The notes below the pieces were generated by a model. It saw only the letters and a list, made by a program, of their open reading frames with translations, did no database searches and was not told the DNA's origin. A program made the position numbers and the translations under genes. A DNA stretch of 64,000 nucleotides from Bacteroidota bacterium (lineage in GTDB: Bacteria; Bacteroidota; Bacteroidia; Chitinophagales; Chitinophagaceae), in assembly GCA_013288945.1 (NCBI GenBank), contig JABDAZ010000002.1, positions 62,001 to 126,000 of the forward strand. Reading direction: 5' to 3'. How positions within the stretch are numbered: the first letter of the stretch is position 1; each line of letters starts with the position of its first letter. Shown here piece by piece: positions 29,782 through 39,534 of the stretch.

Positions 29782-29862
29782 GTGAATGGCCAATTGTGAA
29801 TCGTGAATGATTTTTCAAAATGTATTATTCACCATTCATAATTGGCCATTCACCATTTCATT
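29782..29862. repeat. heptamer-phased inverted repeat overlapping the 3' end of a ferredoxin-like gene
   Basis: The left arm is GTGAATG, GCCAATT, GTGAATC, GTGAATG (29782-29809). The right arm is TTCACCA, TTCATAA, TTGGCCA, TTCACCA (29828-29855, extending to 29862). The right arm encodes the last residues and the stop codon of the minus-strand ferredoxin-like gene. Confidence 0.8.
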
Positions 29863-30084
29863 ATTTATATAAAAACTTAATGCCCCGCTCGGGCATTTTT
29901 TTATTTGCTCTATAAGTTTTTCTGTTGTTGCTGTTTCTGCTTTTATCCACGGTTTTATAAATGGATTAAAGACTTGCGGCAGGTCAGTTGCCGCTTTCCA
30001 GCAAATGGTAGAATGTATGCAGACAGCGGGTTTCCACACAATGGTCACTTCTCCGTTTGTATATTTTTTGGTAATGTCCGGCAT
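29836..30084 (-). CDS. divergent 4Fe-4S mono-cluster protein (Fer4_19-like)
   Basis: The 82-residue protein has the family features VTIVWKPAVCIHSTICWKAATDLPQVF and IEQIKKCPSGALSFY. The two N-terminal cysteines and the CPSGA motif bind a [4Fe-4S] cluster in this group. Its last seven residues, EMVNGQL, and its stop codon are read from a heptamer repeat, so the native C-terminus has probably been replaced. The OsmC gene lies 18 bases upstream, and the two are likely co-transcribed. Confidence 0.8.
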   Translation of the reverse strand: MPDITKKYTNGEVTIVWKPAVCIHSTICWKAATDLPQVFNPFIKPWIKAETATTEKLIEQIKKCPSGALSFYINNEMVNGQL

Positions 30085-30102
30085 ATAAATAATGAAATAA
30101 AA

Positions 30103-30495
30103 TTAAGACAATTTAGTTTCAATTTCTATTGGGTTGGTTAATGTTTTATGTATGTGGCATTGGTTTGCGATTGATAATAATCTTTCTCTTTGTTCTGCAG
30201 ATAAATCGCCACTCAATTCAATTTCTCTTTTAATATTGCTTATATTTTTCTCAGCATTTCTTGTAAATGTAATGTGCGCTTTTACATCTGTCAGCTTCCA
30301 TTGTTTTCTATCAGCATACATGCGCAATGTAACACACGTGCATGTTGCGAGCGCGCTGCATAATAATTCACTTGGAGAAAAACCCAAATCACTTCCGCCA
30401 TTAATTTTTGGCTCATCGCCAATCAGTTCATGCCGTTCGTTCGTTAAAATAGTTTTGTAATGATCGGTAGTAATATGCCCGCTAACTTTTGCCAT
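30103..30495 (-). CDS. OsmC-family peroxiredoxin-like protein
   Basis: This 130-residue protein has the OsmC fold with the reactive cysteine pair: one in SELLCSALATCTCVTLRMYA and the other in ANQCHIHKTL. OsmC/Ohr proteins reduce organic hydroperoxides; short members like this resemble the YhfA branch. The neighbouring Fe-S protein gene downstream suggests a redox-stress pair. An S23-type cassette lies immediately upstream. Confidence 0.88.
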   Translation of the reverse strand: MAKVSGHITTDHYKTILTNERHELIGDEPKINGGSDLGFSPSELLCSALATCTCVTLRMYADRKQWKLTDVKAHITFTRNAEKNISNIKREIELSGDLSAEQRERLLSIANQCHIHKTLTNPIEIETKLS

Positions 30496-30502
30496 TTTAT
30501 TA

Positions 30503-30945
30503 AGTATAAGCTATGAGTTATGAAGTATAATGTGTTGTTGCGATTTTGTTTTTTGATGTAATTATGCTGCTGCGCAAAAGTTTTAAAACTTCAACTGCAT
30601 CATTATAAATTGAGTTGAATTCTTTTAAAGTAACAAATTTTGTTTCCTTTAAAAGCTCAAGCCAATATAGAGTTTCGTCTGTTTCTTTTTGGGCAATTGA
30701 TAATTTGTGAATGAAATCTTTTGCGCTTTCTCCATTAAACGCTTCGCGGATATTTGCACCAATAGAAGTTCCCGAACGAAGCAATTGTTTGCTTAAGATA
30801 AATTCTCTCTTTTTCTCAGAAGGATGTTTATAAAGATTTATAATCCTGATTGCAAATGAAAAGGATTTATCTTTTAAAATACTCTTTTTCATAATGAGGT
30901 TTTGTACAAACTTAATACTTCATAGTTTATAGCTCATACTTATTC
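30503..30945. repeat. S23 cassette: heptamer inverted repeats flanking a four-helix-bundle gene
   Basis: The left arm is AGTATAA, GCTATGA, GTTATGA, AGTATAA (30503-30530). The right arm is CTTAATA, CTTCATA, GTTTATA, GCTCATA, CTTATTC (30911-30945). A 26-base stretch pairs between the arms with four mismatches. They bracket the 124-residue S23-like gene. The right arm contributes the stop codon of the receiver-like gene, and the left arm ends eight bases before the osmC start codon region. Confidence 0.75.
30518..30892 (-). CDS. four-helix-bundle protein, S23/23S-rRNA-IVP family
   Basis: The 124-residue protein is all-helical with the S23/IVP signature: RIINLYKHPSEKKREFILSK, then LLRSGTSIGANIREA, KDFIHKLSIAQKETDETLYWLELL and a last helix. 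Relatives are encoded in intervening sequences of some 23S rRNAs and, as Avd, in diversity-generating retroelements, where they bind RNA. The last residues (HYTS) and stop are encoded by the flanking heptamer arm. No reverse transcriptase is nearby. Confidence 0.88.
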   Translation of the reverse strand: MKKSILKDKSFSFAIRIINLYKHPSEKKREFILSKQLLRSGTSIGANIREAFNGESAKDFIHKLSIAQKETDETLYWLELLKETKFVTLKEFNSIYNDAVEVLKLLRSSIITSKNKIATTHYTS

Positions 30946-31269
30946 AACATTGAAGTTGCCGTTTTTATTATCACTCAAAGCTGCTTCAATTTCATTTGAT
31001 AATAATCCGCTGCCACCACCAAAATGCTGGATGATTTTTATATCATGATTTTGATGCGTGAAAATTTTACGCAATTTATTTTCTGCTTCTTCATTAATGC
31101 CGCTTCCCAACAACACCAAATCAAAAGCATGCTGATGAAAAAGTTCAATAGCTTTTTCATCAGCATTTGCACCGACAGCTTTCCAATTTTCATTGTTATT
31201 AATCAACCGCAAAATCGTTTGCAAAATTTCTTCGTGATTGCAGATAACAAGAATATTTATTTTTTTCAT
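30940..31269 (-). CDS. degenerate response-regulator receiver domain protein
   Basis: The 109-residue protein has the length and secondary-structure order of a stand-alone receiver domain (INILVICNHEEILQTILRLI, HQHAFDLVLLGSG). The acidic pair after strand 1 is replaced by N-H-E, the phospho-acceptor Asp after DLVLL is Gly, and the usual K-P segment is GGGSGLL. It is therefore probably not phosphorylated. The stop codon lies in the adjoining heptamer arm. It may be co-transcribed with the pirin gene 21 bases upstream. Confidence 0.7.
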   Translation of the reverse strand: MKKINILVICNHEEILQTILRLINNNENWKAVGANADEKAIELFHQHAFDLVLLGSGINEEAENKLRKIFTHQNHDIKIIQHFGGGSGLLSNEIEAALSDNKNGNFNVE

Positions 31270-31290
31270 AAAAATTTTTATAATGAATTT

Positions 31291-32007
31291 TTAAATCGTC
31301 ATCGGAACTTCTATTAATAAAATTTCTGCGTCAGTATCTGCATTAATAGAAATTTTATCTGTATCCCAAACGCCGAAACCATCGCGGGCATTGAGTTGTG
31401 TGCCATCAATAGAAACATCGCCGCTTAATATAAAAGCATAAACGCCATTTCCTTTTTTCTTAATTGTATATTCTGTCGTAAGATCTTTATCCAGTTTTCC
31501 CAAATGAAACCATGCATCCTGGTGAATCCAAACACCTTCTTCATTTACGTTGGGCGATAAAATTTGTTGCAATTTATTATGCCTGTCATTAATGTTTAAA
31601 CTAACCTGGCTATAACGCGGCTCTACATTTTTTTTATTTGGAAAAATCCATATCTGCAAAAATTTCACCGGTTCATCTTTGCTTTTATTATACTCACTAT
31701 GAAAAATTCCTGTGCCTGCGCTCATCGCTTGTATGTCGCCGTTTTTTATAACAGCAACATTTCCCATACTGTCTTCATGTTGCAAATCGCCTTGCAATGG
31801 AATGGAAATAATTTCCATGTTATCATGCGGATGTTTTCCAAAACCGCGCGCTTCTGATACAGTGTCATCATTCAAAACCCTTAACGCGCCGAAGTGAATA
31901 CGTTGCGGATCATAATAACTTCCAAAACTAAAACTATGATAACTATTCAGCCAGCCATGATCTGCGTGGCCGCGTGTGTTTGCTTTATGTAATATTGTGT
32001 TTGCCAT
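31291..32007 (-). CDS. pirin-family protein
   Basis: From the ATG at 32007 this is a 238-residue two-domain cupin of the pirin/YhhW type: GHADHGWLNSYHSFSFG, then FGALRVLNDDTV, FGKHPHDNMEIISIPLQGDL and GTGIFHSEYN. The metal ligands (two His in HPHDN, then His and Glu) are present. Bacterial YhhW pirins have quercetin 2,3-dioxygenase activity in vitro. The Crp-like gene is upstream on the same strand. Confidence 0.92.
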   Translation of the reverse strand: MANTILHKANTRGHADHGWLNSYHSFSFGSYYDPQRIHFGALRVLNDDTVSEARGFGKHPHDNMEIISIPLQGDLQHEDSMGNVAVIKNGDIQAMSAGTGIFHSEYNKSKDEPVKFLQIWIFPNKKNVEPRYSQVSLNINDRHNKLQQILSPNVNEEGVWIHQDAWFHLGKLDKDLTTEYTIKKKGNGVYAFILSGDVSIDGTQLNARDGFGVWDTDKISINADTDAEILLIEVPMTI

Positions 32008-32077
32008 AATTGTAAATTTTATAAAGCAAAAGTAGCACACAACACAAGCAGCTTCCAATAAGGTAGATTAAGAAATT

Positions 32078-32662
32078 TTATTTCTTCCGGAAATAATCTG
32101 CTTTCACTTTACTTAAAAATTCTGGCGTAACGCCAATGTACGATGCAACTAATTTTTGCGGCAAATGTTCAATCAGCATTGGGTAATGATGGCAAAATGC
32201 AGCGTAGCGTTGTTGCGCGGTTAAACTCATATTGTCTAATAAACGCTGGCGGCTTGATACCAAAGAGTTCTCGGTAATGATTCGAAAGAAACGTTCAAAC
32301 TTTGGCACATTAATAAATAATTTTTCTTCATCACTTCTTGATAATAACAAAACGTTTGTGTCTTCAATCGCATCAATATTTAAGTTGCCCGGTTTTTGAG
32401 AAATCAAACTGTACATATCTGCAATCCACCAGTCTGCCGGCGCAAATTGTAAGATGTGTTCAAACCCATTTTCATCAATCGTATAGCCGCGCAGGCAACC
32501 ATTAATAACAAATACAGAATGCAAACAAATTTCATTTTCCTGTAAATAAAATTGTTTCTTCTTAAAAGCTTTTTCTTTTAATAACGATGTAAAATATTCC
32601 GCTTCATCTTTTGTAAGCTGGATATGTTTTGAAATATTTTGTAAGATGAGTTGATAATCCAT
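32078..32662 (-). CDS. Crp/Fnr-family transcriptional regulator
   Basis: The 194-residue protein (ATG at 32662) has a cyclic-nucleotide-binding-type beta roll (about 25-115: QFYLQENEICLHSVFVINGCLRGY, then EHILQFAPADWW) and a short winged helix (AQQRYAAFCHHYPMLIEHLPQKLVASYIGVTPEFLSKVK). It lacks the Fnr cysteine cluster. Such regulators are common in Bacteroidota; the effector is unknown. It probably controls the adjacent pirin gene, 71 bases downstream. Confidence 0.85.
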   Translation of the reverse strand: MDYQLILQNISKHIQLTKDEAEYFTSLLKEKAFKKKQFYLQENEICLHSVFVINGCLRGYTIDENGFEHILQFAPADWWIADMYSLISQKPGNLNIDAIEDTNVLLLSRSDEEKLFINVPKFERFFRIITENSLVSSRQRLLDNMSLTAQQRYAAFCHHYPMLIEHLPQKLVASYIGVTPEFLSKVKADYFRKK

Positions 32663-32716
32663 TCGCAAAATTTATAATCCGGACATGCATTAATTTTAAT
32701 TTTATTTTTTAACCCA

Positions 32717-32780
32717 GCATCCAATCAATGTTCATCTTCATTGGCGTCGCACACTTGTACGGTTGATTCTTTATTCAGCC
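32717..32780. repeat. 50-bp repeat family, copy 3 (hemL 3' end)
   Basis: Read on the minus strand it runs GCTGAATAAAGAATCAACCG then CGTACAAGTGTGCGACGC. It shares an 18-base identical core with the copy at 34372-34432 and has one mismatch in that core with the copy at 37612-37675. GCTGAATAA is also the last two codons and stop of hemL. Confidence 0.7.
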
Positions 32781-34060
32781 ATTTCCTGCAAACTTTCTTC
32801 CGTTGCTTCAATCGTATAATCCAAATCTTTTTTAGTTAATGCATTATTTAAAAACCAACTCTCAAATGCAGAAGGAGGCAAATAAATTCCTTTGCTCAGC
32901 ATCGCGTGAAAATATTTTTTAAACACACCATTATTAGCAGAAGCTGCATCATCAAAATTATTAATCGCATGATCGCTGAAGTGAATACTCAGCATCGATC
33001 CAAACTGATTAATAACAAAAGGAATTTTTGAAGCAAGCAAAACTTTGTTTAATCCATCACGCAAATAAATCGTTTTTTCTTCGAGTTCGTTATAAATATT
33101 TGCGTTGTCTTTTAATATTTTTAATGTTGTGTAACCGGCAATCATTGCAATCGGGTTGCCGCTTAAAGTGCCCGCCTGGTACACGTTTCCGAGCGGCGCG
33201 ATGTGTTGCATAATTTCTTTTTTTCCACCAAAAGCGCCAACGGGCATTCCGCCGCCGATTACTTTTCCGTAAGTAACAAGGTCTGCATTAATGTTTAATT
33301 TTTGTTGCGCACCACCTTGCGATAATCGAAAACCAGTCATCACTTCATCAAAAATAAAAACGATATTTTCTTTGTCGCAAATTTTGCGAATGCCTTCTAA
33401 AAATCCGGGTTGTGGCAAAATGCAGCCCATGTTTCCGCAAACAGGTTCTACTATTATTGCAGCAATTTCATTTTTGTTTTCAGCAACTAATTTTTCAACA
33501 GCTTCTAAATTATTATACGCGCACGTTAATGTATCATTCGCAACGCCAGCCGTAATTCCCGGAACGGTTTGAATATTTAAAGTAGCAACGCCACTTCCGG
33601 CTTTTACTAAAAAGCTATCTGCATGCCCGTGATAACAACCTTCAAATTTTATAAATTTATTTTTTCCGGTATAGCCGCGAGCGAGGCGCAGCGCGCTCAT
33701 GCACGCTTCTGTGCCGCTGCTTACCATTCTTATTAAATCAACATTTGGCGCCATGCTTATTATTAATTCCGCCATTTCAATTTCAAGTTGTGTAGGCGCG
33801 CCGTATGAGGTTGAATAGATCGCTTTATCCTGGATTGCTTTTACAACTTCTTCATGCGCGTGGCCGAGAATCATTGGACCCCACGATGCGATGTAATCAA
33901 TATATTTATTTCCATCGGCATCGAACAGATATGCGCCTTTGGCTTTATTAATAAACAACGGCGTTCCGCCAACACTTTTAAATGCACGAACGGGAGAATT
34001 TACACCACCCGGAATTGAACGTTGCGCACGCTCAAATAATATTTCACTTTGCTGGTACAT
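32771..34060 (-). CDS. hemL: glutamate-1-semialdehyde 2,1-aminomutase
   Basis: HemL converts glutamate-1-semialdehyde to 5-aminolevulinate with PLP, step two of the C5 haem pathway. The 429-residue protein has IPGGVNSPVRAF, the GSGVATLNIQTVPG loop, IFDEVMTGFR and the PLP lysine in TYGKVIGGGMPVGAFGG. The stop codon coincides with the end of a 50-bp repeat copy. It is the last hem gene of the minus-strand run. Confidence 0.97.
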   Translation of the reverse strand: MYQQSEILFERAQRSIPGGVNSPVRAFKSVGGTPLFINKAKGAYLFDADGNKYIDYIASWGPMILGHAHEEVVKAIQDKAIYSTSYGAPTQLEIEMAELIISMAPNVDLIRMVSSGTEACMSALRLARGYTGKNKFIKFEGCYHGHADSFLVKAGSGVATLNIQTVPGITAGVANDTLTCAYNNLEAVEKLVAENKNEIAAIIVEPVCGNMGCILPQPGFLEGIRKICDKENIVFIFDEVMTGFRLSQGGAQQKLNINADLVTYGKVIGGGMPVGAFGGKKEIMQHIAPLGNVYQAGTLSGNPIAMIAGYTTLKILKDNANIYNELEEKTIYLRDGLNKVLLASKIPFVINQFGSMLSIHFSDHAINNFDDAASANNGVFKKYFHAMLSKGIYLPPSAFESWFLNNALTKKDLDYTIEATEESLQEMAE

Positions 34061-34070
34061 GAATTGTTTT

Positions 34071-34358
34071 TTATGAAATTAACTGATCAATATTTTTTGC
34101 TTTCTGGCTTACATTAAATTCTGTGATGCTATATTTTGCGAGCTTATATTTATAAAACGGATCTTCTTTTATTATTGTTTGAATTATTTTTTTATTATCT
34201 GCAATGGCAATTATTATTCCGCCGCTGCGCGGAATTTTTCTTCCTGAAACTAAAAAATTTCCAGCTTTATAATATTTGTTTAAAAAAATTACATGCGCTT
34301 TCATGTGCTTGTCTATTTCTTCGAGCGAAACTTTATAAACTAAATTTATGATGAACAT
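34071..34358 (-). CDS. YciI-family protein
   Basis: From the ATG at 34358 this is a 95-residue YCII-domain protein: MFIINLVYKVSLEEIDKHMK carries the His/Asp-type active-site region and SGRKIPRSGGIIIA the family loop. YciI proteins are small dimeric enzymes of mostly unknown function. The frame upstream of 34358 runs through a repeat and is not counted. It lies ten bases before hemL. Confidence 0.85.
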   Translation of the reverse strand: MFIINLVYKVSLEEIDKHMKAHVIFLNKYYKAGNFLVSGRKIPRSGGIIIAIADNKKIIQTIIKEDPFYKYKLAKYSITEFNVSQKAKNIDQLIS

Positions 34359-34371
34359 ATTTTTGGTTTTT

Positions 34372-34432
34372 GCTGCGTAATGAACCGGACGTACAAGTGT
34401 GCGACGCAACGATGTTTAATAGATGCAATCGG
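34372..34432. repeat. 50-bp repeat family, copy 2
   Basis: GCTGCGTAATGAACCGGACG then TACAAGTGTGCGACGCAACG and ATGTTTAATAG match the other two copies over about 50 bases. This copy is on the plus strand, just upstream of the YciI gene start. Confidence 0.7.
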
Positions 34433-34485
34433 CATGGTTAATAAAAATAAATTGATTAATAATTATGCTGGCGATTATAAAAATG

Positions 34486-35169
34486 TTAGTATTTCAAAAC
34501 GTGTGCCTTCATCATTTCCGGATACTTTTTTTTGTAATGATTGTTTATCATTTTACTTACAAAAGGCAACAATGGAAGGCCATAAAATGAAACCCACGGA
34601 TTAATAAATGACAATAAAAAAACAACCACAAAAGCTCCGGGAATGGTGAACGAGCGAATGGTGTTGTAACGCATTAATATTTTATCGCCGGCGCCATCGC
34701 TGAGGTGATATTTGGGGTCTGCAATTATGTGCCACAACCTGTACGTCATAAAACCAGTGAGGCAAATATTGAATGTATAAAAGCCGAGCGGAACATGCGA
34801 CATTAATAAAAAATAATCGCTTAAAAATGCAGAACTGAAAGGCATTAATACGACTGATAAAAGAAAAAACAAATTGGTCCACATTAATTTTTTATTGTAA
34901 TGAATGATGTAATTAAACATGCGGTGATGAACCATCCAGTACAATCCGATTACTAAAAAACTTACAATAAAACCGATGAATTTTTGCAGCATTACTGTTA
35001 GAAAAAAATTGATAAATTCTCCATCGGTTGGCGAAGATTTTCCGGGCAGTTCGGGAATTTTTATTTCGAGTATTAATAAGGTGATTGCAATGGCAAAAAC
35101 GGCATCGCTGAAGAAAGCAATGCGTTCAATTTGAAATTCTTCTTTGTGTGGATTGTGGTTTTCTTTCAC
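34486..35169 (-). CDS. TMEM175-family (DUF1211) membrane protein, potential potassium channel
   Basis: The 227-residue protein has about six TM helices and the TMEM175 signature RIAFFSDAVFAIAITLLILEI in the first. Bacterial TMEM175 proteins have been described as potassium-selective channels without the classical selectivity filter. It follows hemB by 28 bases on the same strand; the link to haem synthesis is positional only. Confidence 0.88.
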   Translation of the reverse strand: MKENHNPHKEEFQIERIAFFSDAVFAIAITLLILEIKIPELPGKSSPTDGEFINFFLTVMLQKFIGFIVSFLVIGLYWMVHHRMFNYIIHYNKKLMWTNLFFLLSVVLMPFSSAFLSDYFLLMSHVPLGFYTFNICLTGFMTYRLWHIIADPKYHLSDGAGDKILMRYNTIRSFTIPGAFVVVFLLSFINPWVSFYGLPLLPFVSKMINNHYKKKYPEMMKAHVLKY

Positions 35170-35197
35170 CTAAAAAATTTTGGTAAAAGTAATAATT

Positions 35198-36636
<1,439 letters not shown>

Positions 36637-36640
<4 letters not shown>

Positions 36641-37578
36641 ACATTAATCCAATCAACAGGCTTCAAACAAACCTGCAACAACCTTTCTTCTTCACTATTT
36701 TTTTCCGGTTGATAATCGTATTCAAAACGCACTGTTGGTGGAAGGCTCATTAATATACTTTCCGTTCTGCCATTGGTTTTCAGGCCGAATAAGGTGCCGC
36801 GATCATGCACTAAATTAAACTCAACATATCTTCCTCTTCTTATTTCCTGCCAATATTTATTGGCTGTTGTGTAAGTTGTATTTTTTCTTCTTTCAACAAT
36901 CGGAATATATGCATTAATAAATGCATCGCCGCAAGCCTTTCCTAAGTTGAACCAAAAATTTAAATCTCGTTTTTCAGTTGGCTTTTTATGATCGTAAAAT
37001 ATGCCGCCAATGCCACGCATCTCATTATTGCGATGTGTGTTCCTGAAATATTCGTCACAGGTTTTTTTAAAGTCAGCATAAAAATTTTCATCAAAACCAT
37101 CACACACATTTTTATACGTTTGATGAAAATGGCTTGCATCTTCTTCAAACAAATAATACGGCGTTAAATCTGTGCCGCCGCCAAACCAGCGATCAACCAC
37201 TTTATCATTTTCATACAATTCAAAATATCTGTAATTGCAATGCACCGTTGGCACAAAAGGATTAATTGGATGAAGCACCAAACTCAACCCGCAGGCAAAC
37301 CATTTTTCGCCGCTTAGTTGTAATTGTTTGCGCATATTATCGGTAACATCTCCAAAAACAATCGACGTATTAACGCCACCTTTTTCAAACACATTTCCAT
37401 TAGCAATCACGCGCGTTTTTCCGCCGCCACCTTCTTGCCTTTCCCAATTATCTTCCACAAATTTTGCTTTGCCATCAACATCTTCCAACGCTTTGCAAAT
37501 CCTATCCTGCAAGCCATGAATATATTCAATCCATTCTTCGCGAAATGTTTTTGATGTTGTATGAATTTGCGCGTTCAT
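36637..37578 (-). CDS. hemF: oxygen-dependent coproporphyrinogen III oxidase
   Basis: HemF decarboxylates coproporphyrinogen III to protoporphyrinogen IX using O2. The 313-residue protein carries WFGGGTDLTPYYL, GIGGIFYD, YVEFNLVHDRGTLFGL and ESILMSLPP, the whole family core. Its TGA stop lies in the S23 cassette's outermost repeat. Its presence, with no HemN seen here, points to aerobic haem synthesis. Confidence 0.97.
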
Positions 37579-37611
37579 ATGTCGATGATAAATTTTGTAC
37601 TGAGCTGAGTA

Positions 37612-37675
37612 CTTCTATTAAGCATCCGTTGCGTCGCACTCTTGTACGTTTAGTTCTTTATTCAGCATTGTTTGA
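37612..37675. repeat. 50-bp repeat family, copy 1 (hemF/hemE gap)
   Basis: On the minus strand it reads GCTGAATAAAGAACTAAACG, then TACAAGAGTGCGACGCAACG, then GATGCTTAATAG. It occupies much of the 182-base gap between hemE and hemF. Confidence 0.7.
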
Positions 37676-37760
37676 ACTATGATTATTTTGATTTGTGTGA
37701 TTAATATGATTTAAAACATCAGCGTTTTAATTTTATTAATGATCACAAAAATCAAATCAA

Positions 37761-38795
37761 TTATCCAAGGTTATAGTTCCTGACAGTGTCCACAAATGCC
37801 TTCGCATGATCAACCGGAACATTTGGTAAAATGCCATGGCCAAGATTGGCAATATAATTTCCTTTGCCAAAACCTTTCAGCATGTGCTTCACTTCTTTTT
37901 CAATCACAGGAATGGGCGATAATAATTTTGCAGGATCAAAATTTCCTTGCAAAATAATATTGTTGCCCGCGAATTTTCTTGCTACTTCAGGTTCAATGCA
38001 CCAATCAATGCCAAGTCCGTGAGCGCCAGTCGCAGCCATGCTTTCAAGCGAATGCCATGCGCCTTTTGCAAAAATTATTACCAGCGTTTCATCTTTCAAA
38101 GCATCAACAATCTGCCTGATATATTTCAACGAAATATTTTCAAAATCATCTTTGCTTAATAATCCGCCCCAGCTATCAAAAATTTGAACCGTATCAACTC
38201 CGGCTTTCACTTGTGCTTTTAAATAAGCAATGGTTGTGTCCGTAATCATCTGCAACAATTGATGCGCGAGCTCAGGTTGCGTGTAACAAAATGCTTTTGC
38301 TTCATCAAAAGTTTTGCTGCCTTTTCCTTGCACCATATAACATAAAATTGTCCACGGCGCACCAGCAAAACCTATTAATGGAACGCGATCATTTAATTCC
38401 TGTTTCGTTAATTTAATCGCATCAAAAACATATTGCAAAGTTTCATGCACATCAGGAACACGGATTCTTTTTAAATCATTTTTTGTTTTGATTGGCTCAG
38501 GCAAAATCGGCCCTTTGCTTTCTATCAATTGCACTTCCAAACCCATCGCCTGTGGCACAACAAGAATATCAGAAAATAAAATTGCGGCATCAACGCCAAT
38601 AATATCAATCGGCTGTATTGTAATGGCAGCGGCCAGTTCAGGCGTTTGCACGCGTTCAAAAAATCCGTATTTTTCGCGCAGCTGCATGTATTGTGGCAAA
38701 TATCTTCCGGCCTGGCGCATCATCCAAACAGGAACGCGTTCCGTTGTTTCACCACGTAATGTCCTTAATAATAAATCGTTTTTTAATGCGCTCAT
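37761..38795 (-). CDS. hemE: uroporphyrinogen decarboxylase
   Basis: HemE removes four carboxyl groups to give coproporphyrinogen III. From the ATG at 38795 it has 344 residues ([16 protein letters not shown]), with [15 protein letters not shown] and the conserved catalytic Asp in [14 protein letters not shown]. The upstream in-frame extension ([14 protein letters not shown]) is only a reading of the heptamer repeat and is not counted. Confidence 0.96.
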   Translation of the reverse strand: MSALKNDLLLRTLRGETTERVPVWMMRQAGRYLPQYMQLREKYGFFERVQTPELAAAITIQPIDIIGVDAAILFSDILVVPQAMGLEVQLIESKGPILPEPIKTKNDLKRIRVPDVHETLQYVFDAIKLTKQELNDRVPLIGFAGAPWTILCYMVQGKGSKTFDEAKAFCYTQPELAHQLLQMITDTTIAYLKAQVKAGVDTVQIFDSWGGLLSKDDFENISLKYIRQIVDALKDETLVIIFAKGAWHSLESMAATGAHGLGIDWCIEPEVARKFAGNNIILQGNFDPAKLLSPIPVIEKEVKHMLKGFGKGNYIANLGHGILPNVPVDHAKAFVDTVRNYNLG

Positions 38796-38799
38796 AATT

Positions 38800-38827
38800 G
38801 TGAATGGTGAATGATCAATGGTGAATA
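38800..38827. repeat. one-armed heptamer array between hemD and hemE
   Basis: GTGAATG, GTGAATG, ATCAATG and GTGAATA follow in phase. No inverted partner is seen. The array encodes the last residues of hemD (NPIHH) and its TGA stop, and fills the gap before hemE. Confidence 0.7.
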
Positions 38828-39534
38828 GGGTTTGTTTCAAAAAAGTGTATTGCTTGTTCTGCCAACATTTTTTTTGAAGGTTGCTGCGCGATAATAATTT
38901 TATTATCAGTATATTTTTTTATTTCATTTGCAGTTGTATTTCCAATAGCAAATAAAATAGTTTGATTGTTTATTTTATTAACAACAAAAAAACTTTCAAC
39001 TGCACTCGGGCTATAAAAAATAATTGCATCATAATCATTATCGATTTGATGTGATAATGCAATTGTTTTATACACTTCAATTTCTTTTACATTAATATTT
39101 TCGTTCAATAATTTTTCTGGCAATTCTTCCCGACGTTGATCGCCGCAAAAGAAAATAATTTCTGAAATATTTTTTTCATTAATAATAACATCGGCTAAAG
39201 TGCTTGCTGAGTCTGCTTTTCCAGCGATCGAATTTTCTCCAAAATATTTTATTATTAATGCCTGCGTTGCATGCCCGATGCAAAAAAATTTCCAATCTGG
39301 TTTAATATTATTTAAATAAAAAACAACTGCATCCACTGCATTCATGCTTGTAAAAACAATTGTTGATTTTGTTTTAGAGAAATTAATAATATTTTCTTTC
39401 AGCGAATCATTATTAATAATTTCTGTTTCAATAAATGAAACGCAATCAATAAAAATATTTTGTTCAGCAGCTTTATTAATAAGCGATTGATCGAGCGGGC
39501 GCGTAGATAATATGTTTATTTTATTTTGCTGCAT
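38815..39534 (-). CDS. hemD: uroporphyrinogen-III synthase
   Basis: HemD closes hydroxymethylbilane into uroporphyrinogen III. The 239-residue protein shows the weakly conserved two-domain fold: [12 protein letters not shown] at the start, [18 protein letters not shown], then [19 protein letters not shown] and [14 protein letters not shown] prefer the ATG at 39534; an ATG at 39546 is possible. Either overlaps the 3' end of hemC, so translation is coupled. The C-terminal five residues come from a heptamer repeat. Confidence 0.88.
   Translation of the reverse strand: MQQNKINILSTRPLDQSLINKAAEQNIFIDCVSFIETEIINNDSLKENIINFSKTKSTIVFTSMNAVDAVVFYLNNIKPDWKFFCIGHATQALIIKYFGENSIAGKADSASTLADVIINEKNISEIIFFCGDQRREELPEKLLNENINVKEIEVYKTIALSHQIDNDYDAIIFYSPSAVESFFVVNKINNQTILFAIGNTTANEIKKYTDNKIIIAQQPSKKMLAEQAIHFFETNPIHH

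Noticed and set aside
34380-34604. 74-residue plus-strand frame
   Set aside because: It begins inside the 50-bp repeat and runs antisense into the TMEM175 gene, with no recognisable features.
38796-38840. 15-residue N-terminal extension of hemE
   Set aside because: The residues are a translation of a heptamer array ([14 protein letters not shown]); the family start is at 38795.
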